Shown here: one piece after another, positions 8,219 through 15,507 of the stretch
Position numbering within the stretch: position 1 is the stretch's first letter
Layout: each line of letters begins with the position of its first letter
Assembly: GCA_965369325.1 (NCBI GenBank)
Contig: CBDUQI010000050.1
Location: 1-31,025, forward strand
Length of the DNA: 31,025 nucleotides
Source of the DNA: CBDUQI01 sp965369325
Lineage (GTDB): Bacteria; Pseudomonadota; Gammaproteobacteria; Steroidobacterales; JBCBZW01
Reading direction: 5' to 3'
Notes under the pieces: generated by a model
The model's database searches: none
What the model was told of the DNA's origin: nothing
What the model saw: the letters and a program-made list of their open reading frames with translations, nothing else
Program-made: the position numbers and the translations under genes

Positions 8219-8940
8219 TGATCGGGCGTTTTCTGGAAATCGGGTTGCAATGCGAAGATGTGCTGGCCTCGCTGGAATTCTACAAGACGCTGGGGTTTCG
8301 GGAACTGGATGTCGGCGATATCTGGACGCACCCTTATGCGGTGGTCTCGGACGGGCGTTTGCACCTGGGGTTACACGCCCGCGAACTCGACTCACCCACG
8401 CTCACGTTTGTGCTGGCCGACCTCGCCGCCAAACTGCCGTATCTTGAGCGCAACGGCGTGCGCTTTGAGTTCAGTCAGCTAGATAGTGATCAATTCAATA
8501 CCGCCGGCGTGCTCTCGCCCGATCAGCAACTCATCACGCTGCTTGAAGCGCGCACCTACTCACCCGCCCCGTTCGAGGAGTTAGACGTGTCAACGCTGGG
8601 TCGGCTGGCTGAGTTTCGCTTGCGCACAAAAAATGCAGAAGCGGCCAGCGGATTCTGGGAGAACATCGGGTTGCGCGTGGCCACCCGTTACGAGGAACCT
8701 TATCCCCGCGTGGTACTTAGCGCCGAGGATCTAGTGGTAGGCTTGCACGAGAGCCACGCGCTGCGCCATCCCACGCTGTGCTTCAGCAACCGCTGGTTGA
8801 ACCGGACCGCCGAGCACCTAGCCGACGCCGATATCGACGCCATGCTGTGCGACCCACCCGTGCCCGAAGCGGGGCGGGCTGTCACCATTACCTCCCCGGA
8901 AGGGATGCCGATCATCATCTACGAACCAGCGCCCGCCTGA
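8218..8940 (+). CDS. VOC (glyoxalase/dioxygenase fold) family protein
   Basis: This 240-residue protein is built from two vicinal-oxygen-chelate modules. The first (about residues 3-115) begins FLEIGLQCEDVLASLEFYKTLGF; the second (about 125-237) begins LAEFRLRTKNAEAASGFWEN and ends in the typical EGMPIIIYEP strand. Such proteins are metal-dependent lyases, dioxygenases or ligand-binding resistance proteins. The substrate cannot be assigned, and several usual metal positions are hard to recognise. Its ATG overlaps the hemH stop (TGATG at 8216-8220), so it is probably made by translational coupling with ferrochelatase. A role tied to haem or porphyrin is only a guess. Confidence 0.8.
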   Translation: MIGRFLEIGLQCEDVLASLEFYKTLGFRELDVGDIWTHPYAVVSDGRLHLGLHARELDSPTLTFVLADLAAKLPYLERNGVRFEFSQLDSDQFNTAGVLSPDQQLITLLEARTYSPAPFEELDVSTLGRLAEFRLRTKNAEAASGFWENIGLRVATRYEEPYPRVVLSAEDLVVGLHESHALRHPTLCFSNRWLNRTAEHLADADIDAMLCDPPVPEAGRAVTITSPEGMPIIIYEPAPA

Positions 8941-9020
8941 CACTTCCGGCGAACGAATCAGGAAGATATCCCCGGCTCATCGTCTAGAATGTCGCCTACC
9001 GACCTTCTGGATGCCACTTG

Positions 9021-10544
9021 ATGCCGCTTTCGCGCGATACCATGCTGCAGGGAATGTACAACCGCGACGCCTCGCAAAACGGGCGCTATGTAGTCGCTGT
9101 GCTGACGACCAGCATCTACTGCCTGCCCAGTTGCGCCGCGCGAAAGCCCAAAGCCGAAAACGTCGTGTTCTTCGAGCAGCCGCAAAGCGCAATCGAACGT
9201 GGCTTTCGGGCCTGCCTGCGCTGCAAACCGGACCAGTTTTATCTGGGCCAAGACCCCGAGCTTGATCGGTTGCAGGACGCCATGAGCGCTTTGCAGAGCA
9301 CTCCGTCGGAGTTCCCGAATGTGCGTGCGCTGGCCGATGCGGTGGGTTGCGGCCCAACCAAACTGGCGGCGCTGCTGCGCGCGCAGTTTCATGTTACCCC
9401 CGCTCGAGCACTGAGCAATGCCAGAACCAAAGCTGCGCAAACGCTGTTGCGCACGGGCGAACTAAAAGCGGCAGACGCCGGATTCGAGGTGGGCTTTGAA
9501 AGCGTCGCCGCGTTTTACCAGAACTTTAAGCGCGCCGCCGGTATGAGTCCGGGCGACTACAGCCAGTTGGGCAAAACCCAGGGCGTCAGCCAAACCTTCA
9601 AAATTGCGCTGCCACGCGGCTTCGATGCGACCGCTGCGCTCAGCCTGCTAGCGCGCGATGCTGACGGGGTGTGCGAGCAGGTGGATGGCCAATCCTTTGC
9701 CAAGGGCTATTACGATGGCCGTCGCACGCTCAAGGTACAGGCACACGTGCGCGGGAGCGGCGTGCACTGCGAGGTACGATCGCGACAAAAACTGCCGGGC
9801 GAATCCGCGTATGCAGCGCACACGCTGGTATCTCGCCTGTTGGGTTTATCCGGTGATGGCGCCGGCTTGTCTCGCTGCGTGCGGGACGTACCGGCACTGC
9901 AAACCCTGATCGCCATCCGGCCCGGCTTGAGGGTACCGCTGATGGGCGATGTTTTCGAAGCGCTAACCTGGGCGATTATTGGCCAGCAGATTAACCTGAA
10001 GTTCGCCTCCACCTTGCGCACAGGGCTAATCCGGCTAGCGGGTAAGCGGGCACCGCAGGGCGGCTATGCACATCCGCACCCCGAGGTGGTCGCTCAGTTG
10101 CAGCGCGAGGATCTTCTGGCACTAAAATTCTCCCGCAGCAAAGCCGACTACCTGATTGGCATTTCACAAGCCGTGGCGCTACGCCAGTTGCCATTGCAGG
10201 CCGACAGCCTGGCGGCCGATCGACTGCTGGCCTGTCTGTGCGCCCAGCGCGGCATCGGTGAGTGGACCAGCAACTACGTGATGATGCGCGGCTACGGGCT
10301 GGCCGACTGCACACCGGCCGGAGACACCGGTTTATCCAGCGGGCTGCAACGGGTGTTCGGGCTGTCTACCCGCCCTGACACCGCCACTCAACGGGCACTG
10401 CTGCAGCCATACTCACCGCATCGCAGTCTGTTGTGCCAGCATCTGTGGGCCAGCGGTGCCGACTACCCAACAACTGAAACGCCGGCAGACTCCGGCGCTA
10501 GCAACAAAGCCGCCGCTAAACCCGGCAATCATGCGGAGAGCTAA
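9021..10544 (+). CDS. Ada/AlkA fusion: methyl-sensing regulator and 3-methyladenine DNA glycosylase
   Basis: This 507-residue three-part DNA-alkylation repair protein begins with an Ada-type zinc domain (about residues 1-75) carrying four cysteines (C34, C38, C65, C68) with the same spacing as E. coli Ada. In Ada the first of these takes methyl groups from phosphotriesters. Next comes an AraC-type helix-turn-helix (about 85-180, with GFESVAAFYQNFKRAAGMSPGDY), then an AlkA glycosylase (about 195-485) with a helix-hairpin-helix (RGIGEWTSNYVMMRG) and a catalytic aspartate in TPAGDTGL (D435). The Ada C-terminal methyltransferase domain is absent and is supplied by the next gene, 3 bases downstream. 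The ATG at 9021 is preferred; a TTG lies directly before it. Confidence 0.93.
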   Translation: MPLSRDTMLQGMYNRDASQNGRYVVAVLTTSIYCLPSCAARKPKAENVVFFEQPQSAIERGFRACLRCKPDQFYLGQDPELDRLQDAMSALQSTPSEFPNVRALADAVGCGPTKLAALLRAQFHVTPARALSNARTKAAQTLLRTGELKAADAGFEVGFESVAAFYQNFKRAAGMSPGDYSQLGKTQGVSQTFKIALPRGFDATAALSLLARDADGVCEQVDGQSFAKGYYDGRRTLKVQAHVRGSGVHCEVRSRQKLPGESAYAAHTLVSRLLGLSGDGAGLSRCVRDVPALQTLIAIRPGLRVPLMGDVFEALTWAIIGQQINLKFASTLRTGLIRLAGKRAPQGGYAHPHPEVVAQLQREDLLALKFSRSKADYLIGISQAVALRQLPLQADSLAADRLLACLCAQRGIGEWTSNYVMMRGYGLADCTPAGDTGLSSGLQRVFGLSTRPDTATQRALLQPYSPHRSLLCQHLWASGADYPTTETPADSGASNKAAAKPGNHAES

Positions 10545-10547
10545 GCC

Positions 10548-11039
10548 ATGTATTTTGATGTGATGCGCGATACCGCCATCGGCGACCTGCAACTGATCGT
10601 GGCGGCGGACGGGGCGGTGCTGGAAATTCTGTTCCTCGATCCGGGCGCCCACCCGCGCGAGCACGGCCTGCAGCGCAACCGCGAAGCTTGCACGCCGGTG
10701 CGAGCACAGCTTGAGGAGTATTTCGCTGGCCAACGGCGCGAGTTTGATCTGTCTTTGCGCCCCCAGGGCACCGACTATCAGCAGCGGGTATGGACACATC
10801 TGTGCCAGGTGGCTTACGGCACCACTTGCAGCTATGGCGAGCTGGCGGCACAGGTGGGCAATACGCATCCGCGGGCGGTTGGCTCAGCCAATGGGGCTAA
10901 CCCGATTCCGATTGTTGTGCCCTGCCACCGCGTGATCGGTGCTGATGGCAGCCTCACCGGCTACGCGAGCGGATTGCATCGCAAACAAGCCCTGTTGCAT
11001 CTGGAAGGGGTGATGCCGCTGCAGGGTTCGCTGGCCTAA
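10548..11039 (+). CDS. ogt: Methylated-DNA--protein-cysteine S-methyltransferase (Ogt type)
   Basis: This suicide repair protein moves the methyl group of O6-methylguanine (and O4-methylthymine) to its own cysteine. The 163-residue sequence has the PCHRVIGADG active-site motif, with the acceptor cysteine at C126, preceded by the RAVGSANGANPIPIVV segment of the DNA-binding helix-turn-helix and arginine-finger region, and followed by GYASGLHRKQALLHLE. The start lies 3 bases after the Ada/AlkA stop, and its ribosome-binding site (GGAGAG) lies inside the end of that gene, so the two form one alkylation-repair operon. The gene symbol is by family; Ogt and the Ada C-terminal domain are close relatives. 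Confidence 0.92.
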   Translation: MYFDVMRDTAIGDLQLIVAADGAVLEILFLDPGAHPREHGLQRNREACTPVRAQLEEYFAGQRREFDLSLRPQGTDYQQRVWTHLCQVAYGTTCSYGELAAQVGNTHPRAVGSANGANPIPIVVPCHRVIGADGSLTGYASGLHRKQALLHLEGVMPLQGSLA

Positions 11040-11066
11040 CCGCTTGGCCGCCCTAGGGGCACACCG

Positions 11067-11471
11067 CTAGTCCTGTAAAAGCGCGCAGCGTGGCAACGTG
11101 AGCGCGCGCACCGCCGTGTGCTCCATCCAGGCAAAGCCGGCGGCGATCGCGGCCGCGCCCAGCACCAATACCAGCCCGGTGATGCTCAGATACTCATGCC
11201 AGAGCACTAGCAGGGCCACGCTTGCGATCACCCAGGCCACATCGCCCCAGATAATCTCGTGCCCGTGCCGTTCGGCTCTGGGCCAGGTACGCGAGACAAA
11301 GCCCGCCCAGATAGCAAAACCAAGCACGGCCAAACCCACCCAGCGGACCGGGGCAGCGGGCACAGCCGGGCCCAGCAGTGCCGCCCATGCGCCGGGACAT
11401 AGGGTCATCAGCAGCCCGCTGACAAAGGAGAAGCGGGCGTTCGCTCGCAGGATTGTGGTCAGCAGTACCAT
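11067..11471 (-). CDS. Small four-helix membrane protein, function unknown
   Basis: The product is 134 residues with four predicted hydrophobic segments (about residues 13-34, 42-60, 77-92 and 95-115) and a short polar tail. The central loop holds SRTWPRAERHGHE. I recognise no catalytic motif and no family with confidence. The gene is convergent with ogt (27-base gap) and divergent from the MmyB-like regulator (about 170 bases), so it may be controlled by that regulator (inference). It looks a genuine gene because the helices are clear and its strand partner frames are poor. Confidence 0.65.
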   Translation of the reverse strand: MVLLTTILRANARFSFVSGLLMTLCPGAWAALLGPAVPAAPVRWVGLAVLGFAIWAGFVSRTWPRAERHGHEIIWGDVAWVIASVALLVLWHEYLSITGLVLVLGAAAIAAGFAWMEHTAVRALTLPRCALLQD

Positions 11472-11513
11472 CTCTCAGCCCTCACACATGCGCCTTGTTG
11501 GCGGCTATTCTGT

Positions 11514-11544
11514 GGCAGGTGCGGTACGGATTCAATTACCTGCC
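11514..11544. promoter_or_regulatory. Inverted repeat in a divergent promoter region
   Basis: GGCAGGT (11514-11520) and ACCTGCC (11538-11544) form a perfect 7-bp inverted repeat with a 17-base spacer, so the arm centres are about 24 bases apart. It lies between the divergent membrane-protein and XRE regulator genes. It could be an operator for the XRE protein; no clear -35/-10 pair was found next to it. Chance occurrence cannot be excluded. Confidence 0.35.
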
Positions 11545-11642
11545 GGGTAAGCGAGCTGGCGAACATTCGATGCTAGACTGCCCGCGTTGAATCAGCCCGG
11601 CGCCAGCGGCGTGCCCAAGCGAGCCGCGCAAATGGAGAGCCC

Positions 11643-12476
11643 ATGAGGAATCTGTCGCAGTCGCAGCCACCGGTGTTCGGTCACCAGCTTAAACAGTGGC
11701 GGGCCGAACGCGGCGTCAGCCAGATGCAACTGGCGTTGAACGCCGATACCTCGTCCCGGCATATCAGCTTTATCGAGACCGGCCGTTCACGGCCCAGCCG
11801 CGAGATGGTCATGCGGCTGGCCAACGCTCTGGACCTGAGCCTGCGCGACAGCAACGATCTACTGCTGGCGGCCGGTTTTGCCCCGCATTATCAGGAAAGC
11901 GCACTTAACGATGACACGCTGGACCCGGCCCGGCGAGCACTGCAGTTCATGCTGGACAAGCACGAGCCTTACCCCTCGCTGGTAATGAATCAGCGATGGG
12001 AGATGGTGATGGCCAACAACGCCGCCACCGTGTTGTTTTCCCTGGCGCCACCGCCCCCGGGAAATCCACCCAATCTGCTGCGCTGGATGTTTGAAGGCGA
12101 AGGCTTAAGCGAGTACATCGACAACTGGGAGGAGGTCGCCGCCGAGGTGCTGGCGCGCGCACGCCGCGAGGCGCTGCTGCCCCATGCCGACCCCGCCATC
12201 CAGGCGGTCTTCGACCGACTCAGCGCTAACAAAGAGATTGCTGCCGCCTGGGAACAGGCACTTACCCACCATACCCCCTCGCCCATGTTGGCGATGCATC
12301 TGCGGATGGGCGAGCTGAGCACCCGGTGGATCACTACCATCGCTACTTTCGGCACCCCGCGCGATGTCACGCTGCAGGAGCTGAGGATAGAAACCTTCTT
12401 CCCGGCCGACGAGGCCACCGAGCAGATCGCCAGCCAGATGCTGGCGACGCCGGCCTGCAACGAGGCCCAGGCGTAA
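11643..12476 (+). CDS. XRE-family transcriptional regulator with MmyB-like ligand domain
   Basis: This 277-residue protein has an N-terminal Cro/C1-type helix-turn-helix (about residues 12-67, with SQMQLALNADTSSRHISFIE). The C-terminal part (about 100-265) is of the MmyB-like ligand-binding type, with typical stretches YPSLVMNQRWEMVMAN and NLLRWMFEGEGL and a DVTLQELRIETFFPAD end. Family members are thought to bind a fatty-acid-like ligand. The ATG has a GGAGAG ribosome-binding site about 5 bases upstream. It is transcribed away from the small membrane protein and stands alone. Target genes are unknown; the upstream inverted repeat is a candidate site. Confidence 0.92.
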   Translation: MRNLSQSQPPVFGHQLKQWRAERGVSQMQLALNADTSSRHISFIETGRSRPSREMVMRLANALDLSLRDSNDLLLAAGFAPHYQESALNDDTLDPARRALQFMLDKHEPYPSLVMNQRWEMVMANNAATVLFSLAPPPPGNPPNLLRWMFEGEGLSEYIDNWEEVAAEVLARARREALLPHADPAIQAVFDRLSANKEIAAAWEQALTHHTPSPMLAMHLRMGELSTRWITTIATFGTPRDVTLQELRIETFFPADEATEQIASQMLATPACNEAQA

Positions 12477-12483
12477 CCCCTTA

Positions 12484-12516
12484 TTGTGCGGGCCGGGGGC
12501 CGCCGACGGCGCACAA
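12484..12516 (+). terminator. Structured GC-rich hairpin after the XRE gene
   Basis: TTGTGCG (12484-12490) pairs with CGCACAA (12510-12516), and the 19 bases between can fold further (GCCG-CCGA-CGGC). The structure starts 8 bases after the XRE stop. A T run is missing, so termination without a U tract is possible but uncertain. Confidence 0.4.
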
Positions 12517-12603
12517 CAAACCCGTGAACCGGGCGCCAGGGTGGCCTCGCACCAGCGATAATGGCATTATCGCCCGCCTTATCTCCCACATTGAGGACAA
12601 ATC

Positions 12604-12885
12604 ATGGCACGAGCATCCGCACGGCACATTCTGGTCGCCACCGAAGAAACCTGTCTGGATCTGAAGCAGAAAATCGCTGACGGCGCCAACTTTGGCGATC
12701 TGGCGCGCGAGTTCTCCAGTTGCCCATCCGGCAAAAGCGGCGGCGACCTGGGTGAGTTCGGCCCTGGCCAGATGGTGCCCGAGTTCGACACCGTGGTCTT
12801 CAACGAAGCGGTTAACGAAGTGCATGGCCCGGTGAAAACCCAGTTTGGCTACCACCTGCTGGAAGTCACTAACCGCACCGACTAA
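12604..12885 (+). CDS. ppiC: Peptidylprolyl isomerase, parvulin type (PpiC)
   Basis: This 93-residue single-domain parvulin catalyses cis-trans isomerisation of X-Pro bonds. Features are the N-terminal ASARHILVA strand, the FGDLAREFSSCPSGKSGGDLGEF block, the GQMVPEFDTVVF helix and the FGYHLLEVTNR C-terminal strand, all typical of the family. The length matches E. coli PpiC (93 residues), and with no signal peptide it is cytoplasmic. It stands alone between the XRE gene and a secreted unknown. Family call secure; client proteins unknown. Confidence 0.94.
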   Translation: MARASARHILVATEETCLDLKQKIADGANFGDLAREFSSCPSGKSGGDLGEFGPGQMVPEFDTVVFNEAVNEVHGPVKTQFGYHLLEVTNRTD

Positions 12886-13027
12886 TCCGCTAGGTTGCAG
12901 TACACCTGATGCCCGGGCAGCAAACGGCCCAGGCACGACAAGGAACCGCGGCGGCTCACCGTGGTCCATCAAGGCATAAGGAATTGTGGCGCCGGTCACC
13001 CCCGGCGCCCGCCATCGGGGAACTGCT

Positions 13028-13654
13028 ATGCCACACATTGACGCAACGTTACGCTTGTCTTCGACGAGGACAGCGACGAGCCCTTTATCCCTCGCCACGC
13101 GATATAGCACCTTGTTGCTGGTGCTGTGCCTCGCCCTCGCCAGCGCAGGCCTTCGCGCAGACGAAACACCCGCTGCGGCCGCTCCACCCAGCTGGTTCAC
13201 CGACAATGTCAAGCTCATGTCCGCCGATGGCGGGCGCTGGATTGCCTCCAACGCACAGTACAAAAGCGACGACGAGCCGTGGGAGGCCTACGGCGTGCAT
13301 TGGGTGGCAGGCCCCGGGAACGGCTCCATGTCCGGCCGCCTGTTTGGCGTAAAAGACGGCAAAGACAGCGCCGACTTCTGGCGCTTCAGCCAGCACTGGG
13401 ATCCGGCCCGCAAGGTCGCCGTGGTTGAGCAGTTCGGCTGGGGCAACGTCGGCATCGGCACCTTCTGGCCAGAGGGCGAGCTGATGAAAATGCGCCAGGT
13501 GTTCACCAGCTACCGTGGCACTGCGCGGGTGGAGGGGCATCAGCTAAGCGAGGTGCAGCCGGACAGCCATCGCACCACATCGTTTGCAATCGACGGCGAG
13601 AAGTGGACGCCGCAACGCCAGTACCTGTGGGAACGGCGCAACGCCGAACAATAG
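13028..13654 (+). CDS. Secreted protein of unknown function
   Basis: The product is 208 residues with a long, basic N-region and a hydrophobic core (about residues 30-45, LLLVLCLALASAG) ending in an alanine-rich cleavage site near RADETP, so it is probably periplasmic. The mature part is rich in aromatic residues and glycine (ADFWRFSQHWDPARK and VEQFGWGNVGIGTFWPEGE), suggesting a beta-sandwich or barrel-like fold. A resemblance to DUF1579-type small beta proteins is possible but not secure. The ATG at 13028 has a GGGGAA ribosome-binding site 5 bases upstream; the frame is open to 12986. It is convergent with the thioesterase gene. I do not recognise its function. Confidence 0.7.
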   Translation: MPHIDATLRLSSTRTATSPLSLATRYSTLLLVLCLALASAGLRADETPAAAAPPSWFTDNVKLMSADGGRWIASNAQYKSDDEPWEAYGVHWVAGPGNGSMSGRLFGVKDGKDSADFWRFSQHWDPARKVAVVEQFGWGNVGIGTFWPEGELMKMRQVFTSYRGTARVEGHQLSEVQPDSHRTTSFAIDGEKWTPQRQYLWERRNAEQ

Positions 13655-13671
13655 TCGCCCGAATCACCCGG

Positions 13672-14463
13672 CTAACGGCCGGGGCGCAACACCAGAGTTT
13701 GCAGCGCGGTCGCCACCGGGCCGTGCTCATCACTGAGTTCCGCCACCGACAGCCCGACGCCCGTGCTTTGCCAATGGGAGCGGGAACTGGAGGCCAACCA
13801 GTGCTGGTTCGGCAGACGATGTGCCACGATCGTCAGATCTGTATTCACAAACGTTACCTCCTGCAGCTCCGCGTTGCGCGAGAGGGCGTTGCCACAATCC
13901 GCGAGAGGACACAGCGACTGAAACGGCGAAGGACTCTCCCCGGGAATCAGTGGCGGTGCTTTCATCCAGACCTGGGTCGGCCCCGGCGTCAGCATCTCGC
14001 CCGGCGGATAAGCCATCTGCACAAAGTCCGGGAAGCACGGCCGGCCATGCGTAGTTTGGCGGATAGGGAAAGCGCCAGCGGTCGCCTCGCTGCGGTCCAT
14101 GGGACGGCTCGCCAGACCCGGCATCTGCGGAAAATCCATGTGCGCGAGGTGCGAGGTGCTCGCGCTCGCACACAATCTACCGTCCAGCCCGTGCAGTTGC
14201 ACCGTGGCGGTTGACACCGTGCGCCCCTGTCGATTGATCTGCGCACTCACCTTAAAACCGGCCATCGCCACGGGGCGCAGCAGATCGACAGTGAGCCGCG
14301 TGAGCACTTGCTCGGGGATCAGTTGCTCGGCCGCCCTGGCGATCACACCCGCCACGGGTCCTGCGTGACAATGATCAGGCGACCAGGGCCCTCTGGCGGG
14401 CGCCCGACCGACGAATACGTCCCCTTGCGGAGTCTCGAAAAATGTCTCAGCGATGTGGGTCAC
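13672..14463 (-). CDS. Thioesterase family protein (TesB-like double hotdog)
   Basis: This protein of about 263 residues has the acyl-CoA thioesterase II-like double hotdog layout (4HBT_3 type): a first hotdog with RGPWSPDHCHAGPVAGVIARAAE and LTVDLLRPVAM, and a second with VNTDLTIVAHRLPNQHWLAS. Members hydrolyse acyl-CoA thioesters, and the exact chain length is unknown. The frame extends to a TTG at 14499; the GTG at 14463, giving THIAETFFETPQGD, is preferred because the family's conserved start lies there. It diverges from the DUF3667 gene and is convergent with the secreted unknown. Probably lipid metabolism (inference). Confidence 0.75.
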   Translation of the reverse strand: MTHIAETFFETPQGDVFVGRAPARGPWSPDHCHAGPVAGVIARAAEQLIPEQVLTRLTVDLLRPVAMAGFKVSAQINRQGRTVSTATVQLHGLDGRLCASASTSHLAHMDFPQMPGLASRPMDRSEATAGAFPIRQTTHGRPCFPDFVQMAYPPGEMLTPGPTQVWMKAPPLIPGESPSPFQSLCPLADCGNALSRNAELQEVTFVNTDLTIVAHRLPNQHWLASSSRSHWQSTGVGLSVAELSDEHGPVATALQTLVLRPGR

Positions 14464-14626
14464 TTTGCTGCCTTGTGTTGCGGCGTGCTGCTTGGGCAAT
14501 GCAGCGCAGATTAGCGAAGCAGCGGCGCCAGTGCCAGCTCACGTAATTACACCACCGTGTTCAGATAAACTACCCATTCAACATGGCGTGCCACCTTGTC
14601 GTGCGGATGCGCTACCATCTCGTGAC

Positions 14627-15376
14627 ATGATGTCCTGTAAGAATTGTGGCACGCCGCTGGCGGCTAGTTTCTGTTCACAGTGTGGACAGAAAGATATCGA
14701 CCTCGAACGTCCACTACTTCAGCTACTTGGTGAGGTGGTACGCGAGAGCTTTGACGTCGACGGGCGCGCCATCCGAACGCTGTTGACATTGATTCGCCGG
14801 CCCGGTGTATTAACCAGCGAATTTCTTGCCGGTCGCCGTAGACTCTACTCTCCGCCCCTTCGTCTGTATCTAATCATCAGCGTGCTGTTCTTTGTGCTGG
14901 CCACATGGGTTGCGGGTCAGGGCATTCTGCTGACTGAAGGCCAAACGCTGGAAACAGACGCCGTTGGCCAGGCGCGACTGTTTGCGGATTATGTGCCTCG
15001 AATGATGTTTATTCTGCTACCCGTTTTCGCGCTGCTTTTGAAAGCGGCGTTTCGACAACGCCTCTACTTTCACCACCTCATTCATTCGTTGCACCTGCAC
15101 AGCGCGGCGTATATCGCCCTCGCCTTAATGTTGCCACTGGAGCAGGTCGCGGGCCGATCGGCCGCAGCCGCGGTCATGCAGTTGCTGTTGCTCCTCTACC
15201 TGCTTGCGAGTTTCGTCATTTCCCTACATCAGGTCTACCGTGTCGGTTGGCTAGTCGCCGCTGGCAAAGCCATCGGCATATTACTCGGGTATATGATGCT
15301 GGTCGCAGGTTCGTTGGAAGCCGCAAGCCATCTCACGATGACGGGTTCCACCGCGCTTCCTTTTCTCACCGATTAG
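14627..15376 (+). CDS. DUF3667 domain membrane protein
   Basis: The product is 249 residues. It begins with a zinc-ribbon-like CKNCGTPL-N9-CSQCGQ pair of CxxC motifs (residues 3-22), then a conserved helix block (LGEVVRESFDVDGRAIRTL, then RRPGVLTSEFLAGRRRLY) and about four hydrophobic helices. This is the recognised DUF3667 layout, whose function is not known. Two ATG codons in tandem at 14627 and 14630 start the conserved part; the frame is open back to 14453 but that part is unlike the family. The gene is divergent from the thioesterase and convergent with the LACTB-like hydrolase. Confidence 0.82.
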   Translation: MMSCKNCGTPLAASFCSQCGQKDIDLERPLLQLLGEVVRESFDVDGRAIRTLLTLIRRPGVLTSEFLAGRRRLYSPPLRLYLIISVLFFVLATWVAGQGILLTEGQTLETDAVGQARLFADYVPRMMFILLPVFALLLKAAFRQRLYFHHLIHSLHLHSAAYIALALMLPLEQVAGRSAAAAVMQLLLLLYLLASFVISLHQVYRVGWLVAAGKAIGILLGYMMLVAGSLEAASHLTMTGSTALPFLTD

Positions 15377-15507
15377 GTAGTTGAACAAGCGACCATGACG
15401 TCCCAGCGCGCTGAGCACTATACTTAATCCTTCAAGCTCATGTAGCGTGTCGGTGTGGTGGACGAACGGTCGATTCGCGAGCATTGATCGCAAGCAGACC
15501 GTGATCG

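Noticed and set aside
12481..13263. Minus-strand open reading frame of 260 codons across ppiC
   Set aside because: It is antisense to the ppiC and secreted-protein genes, and has no recognisable domain.
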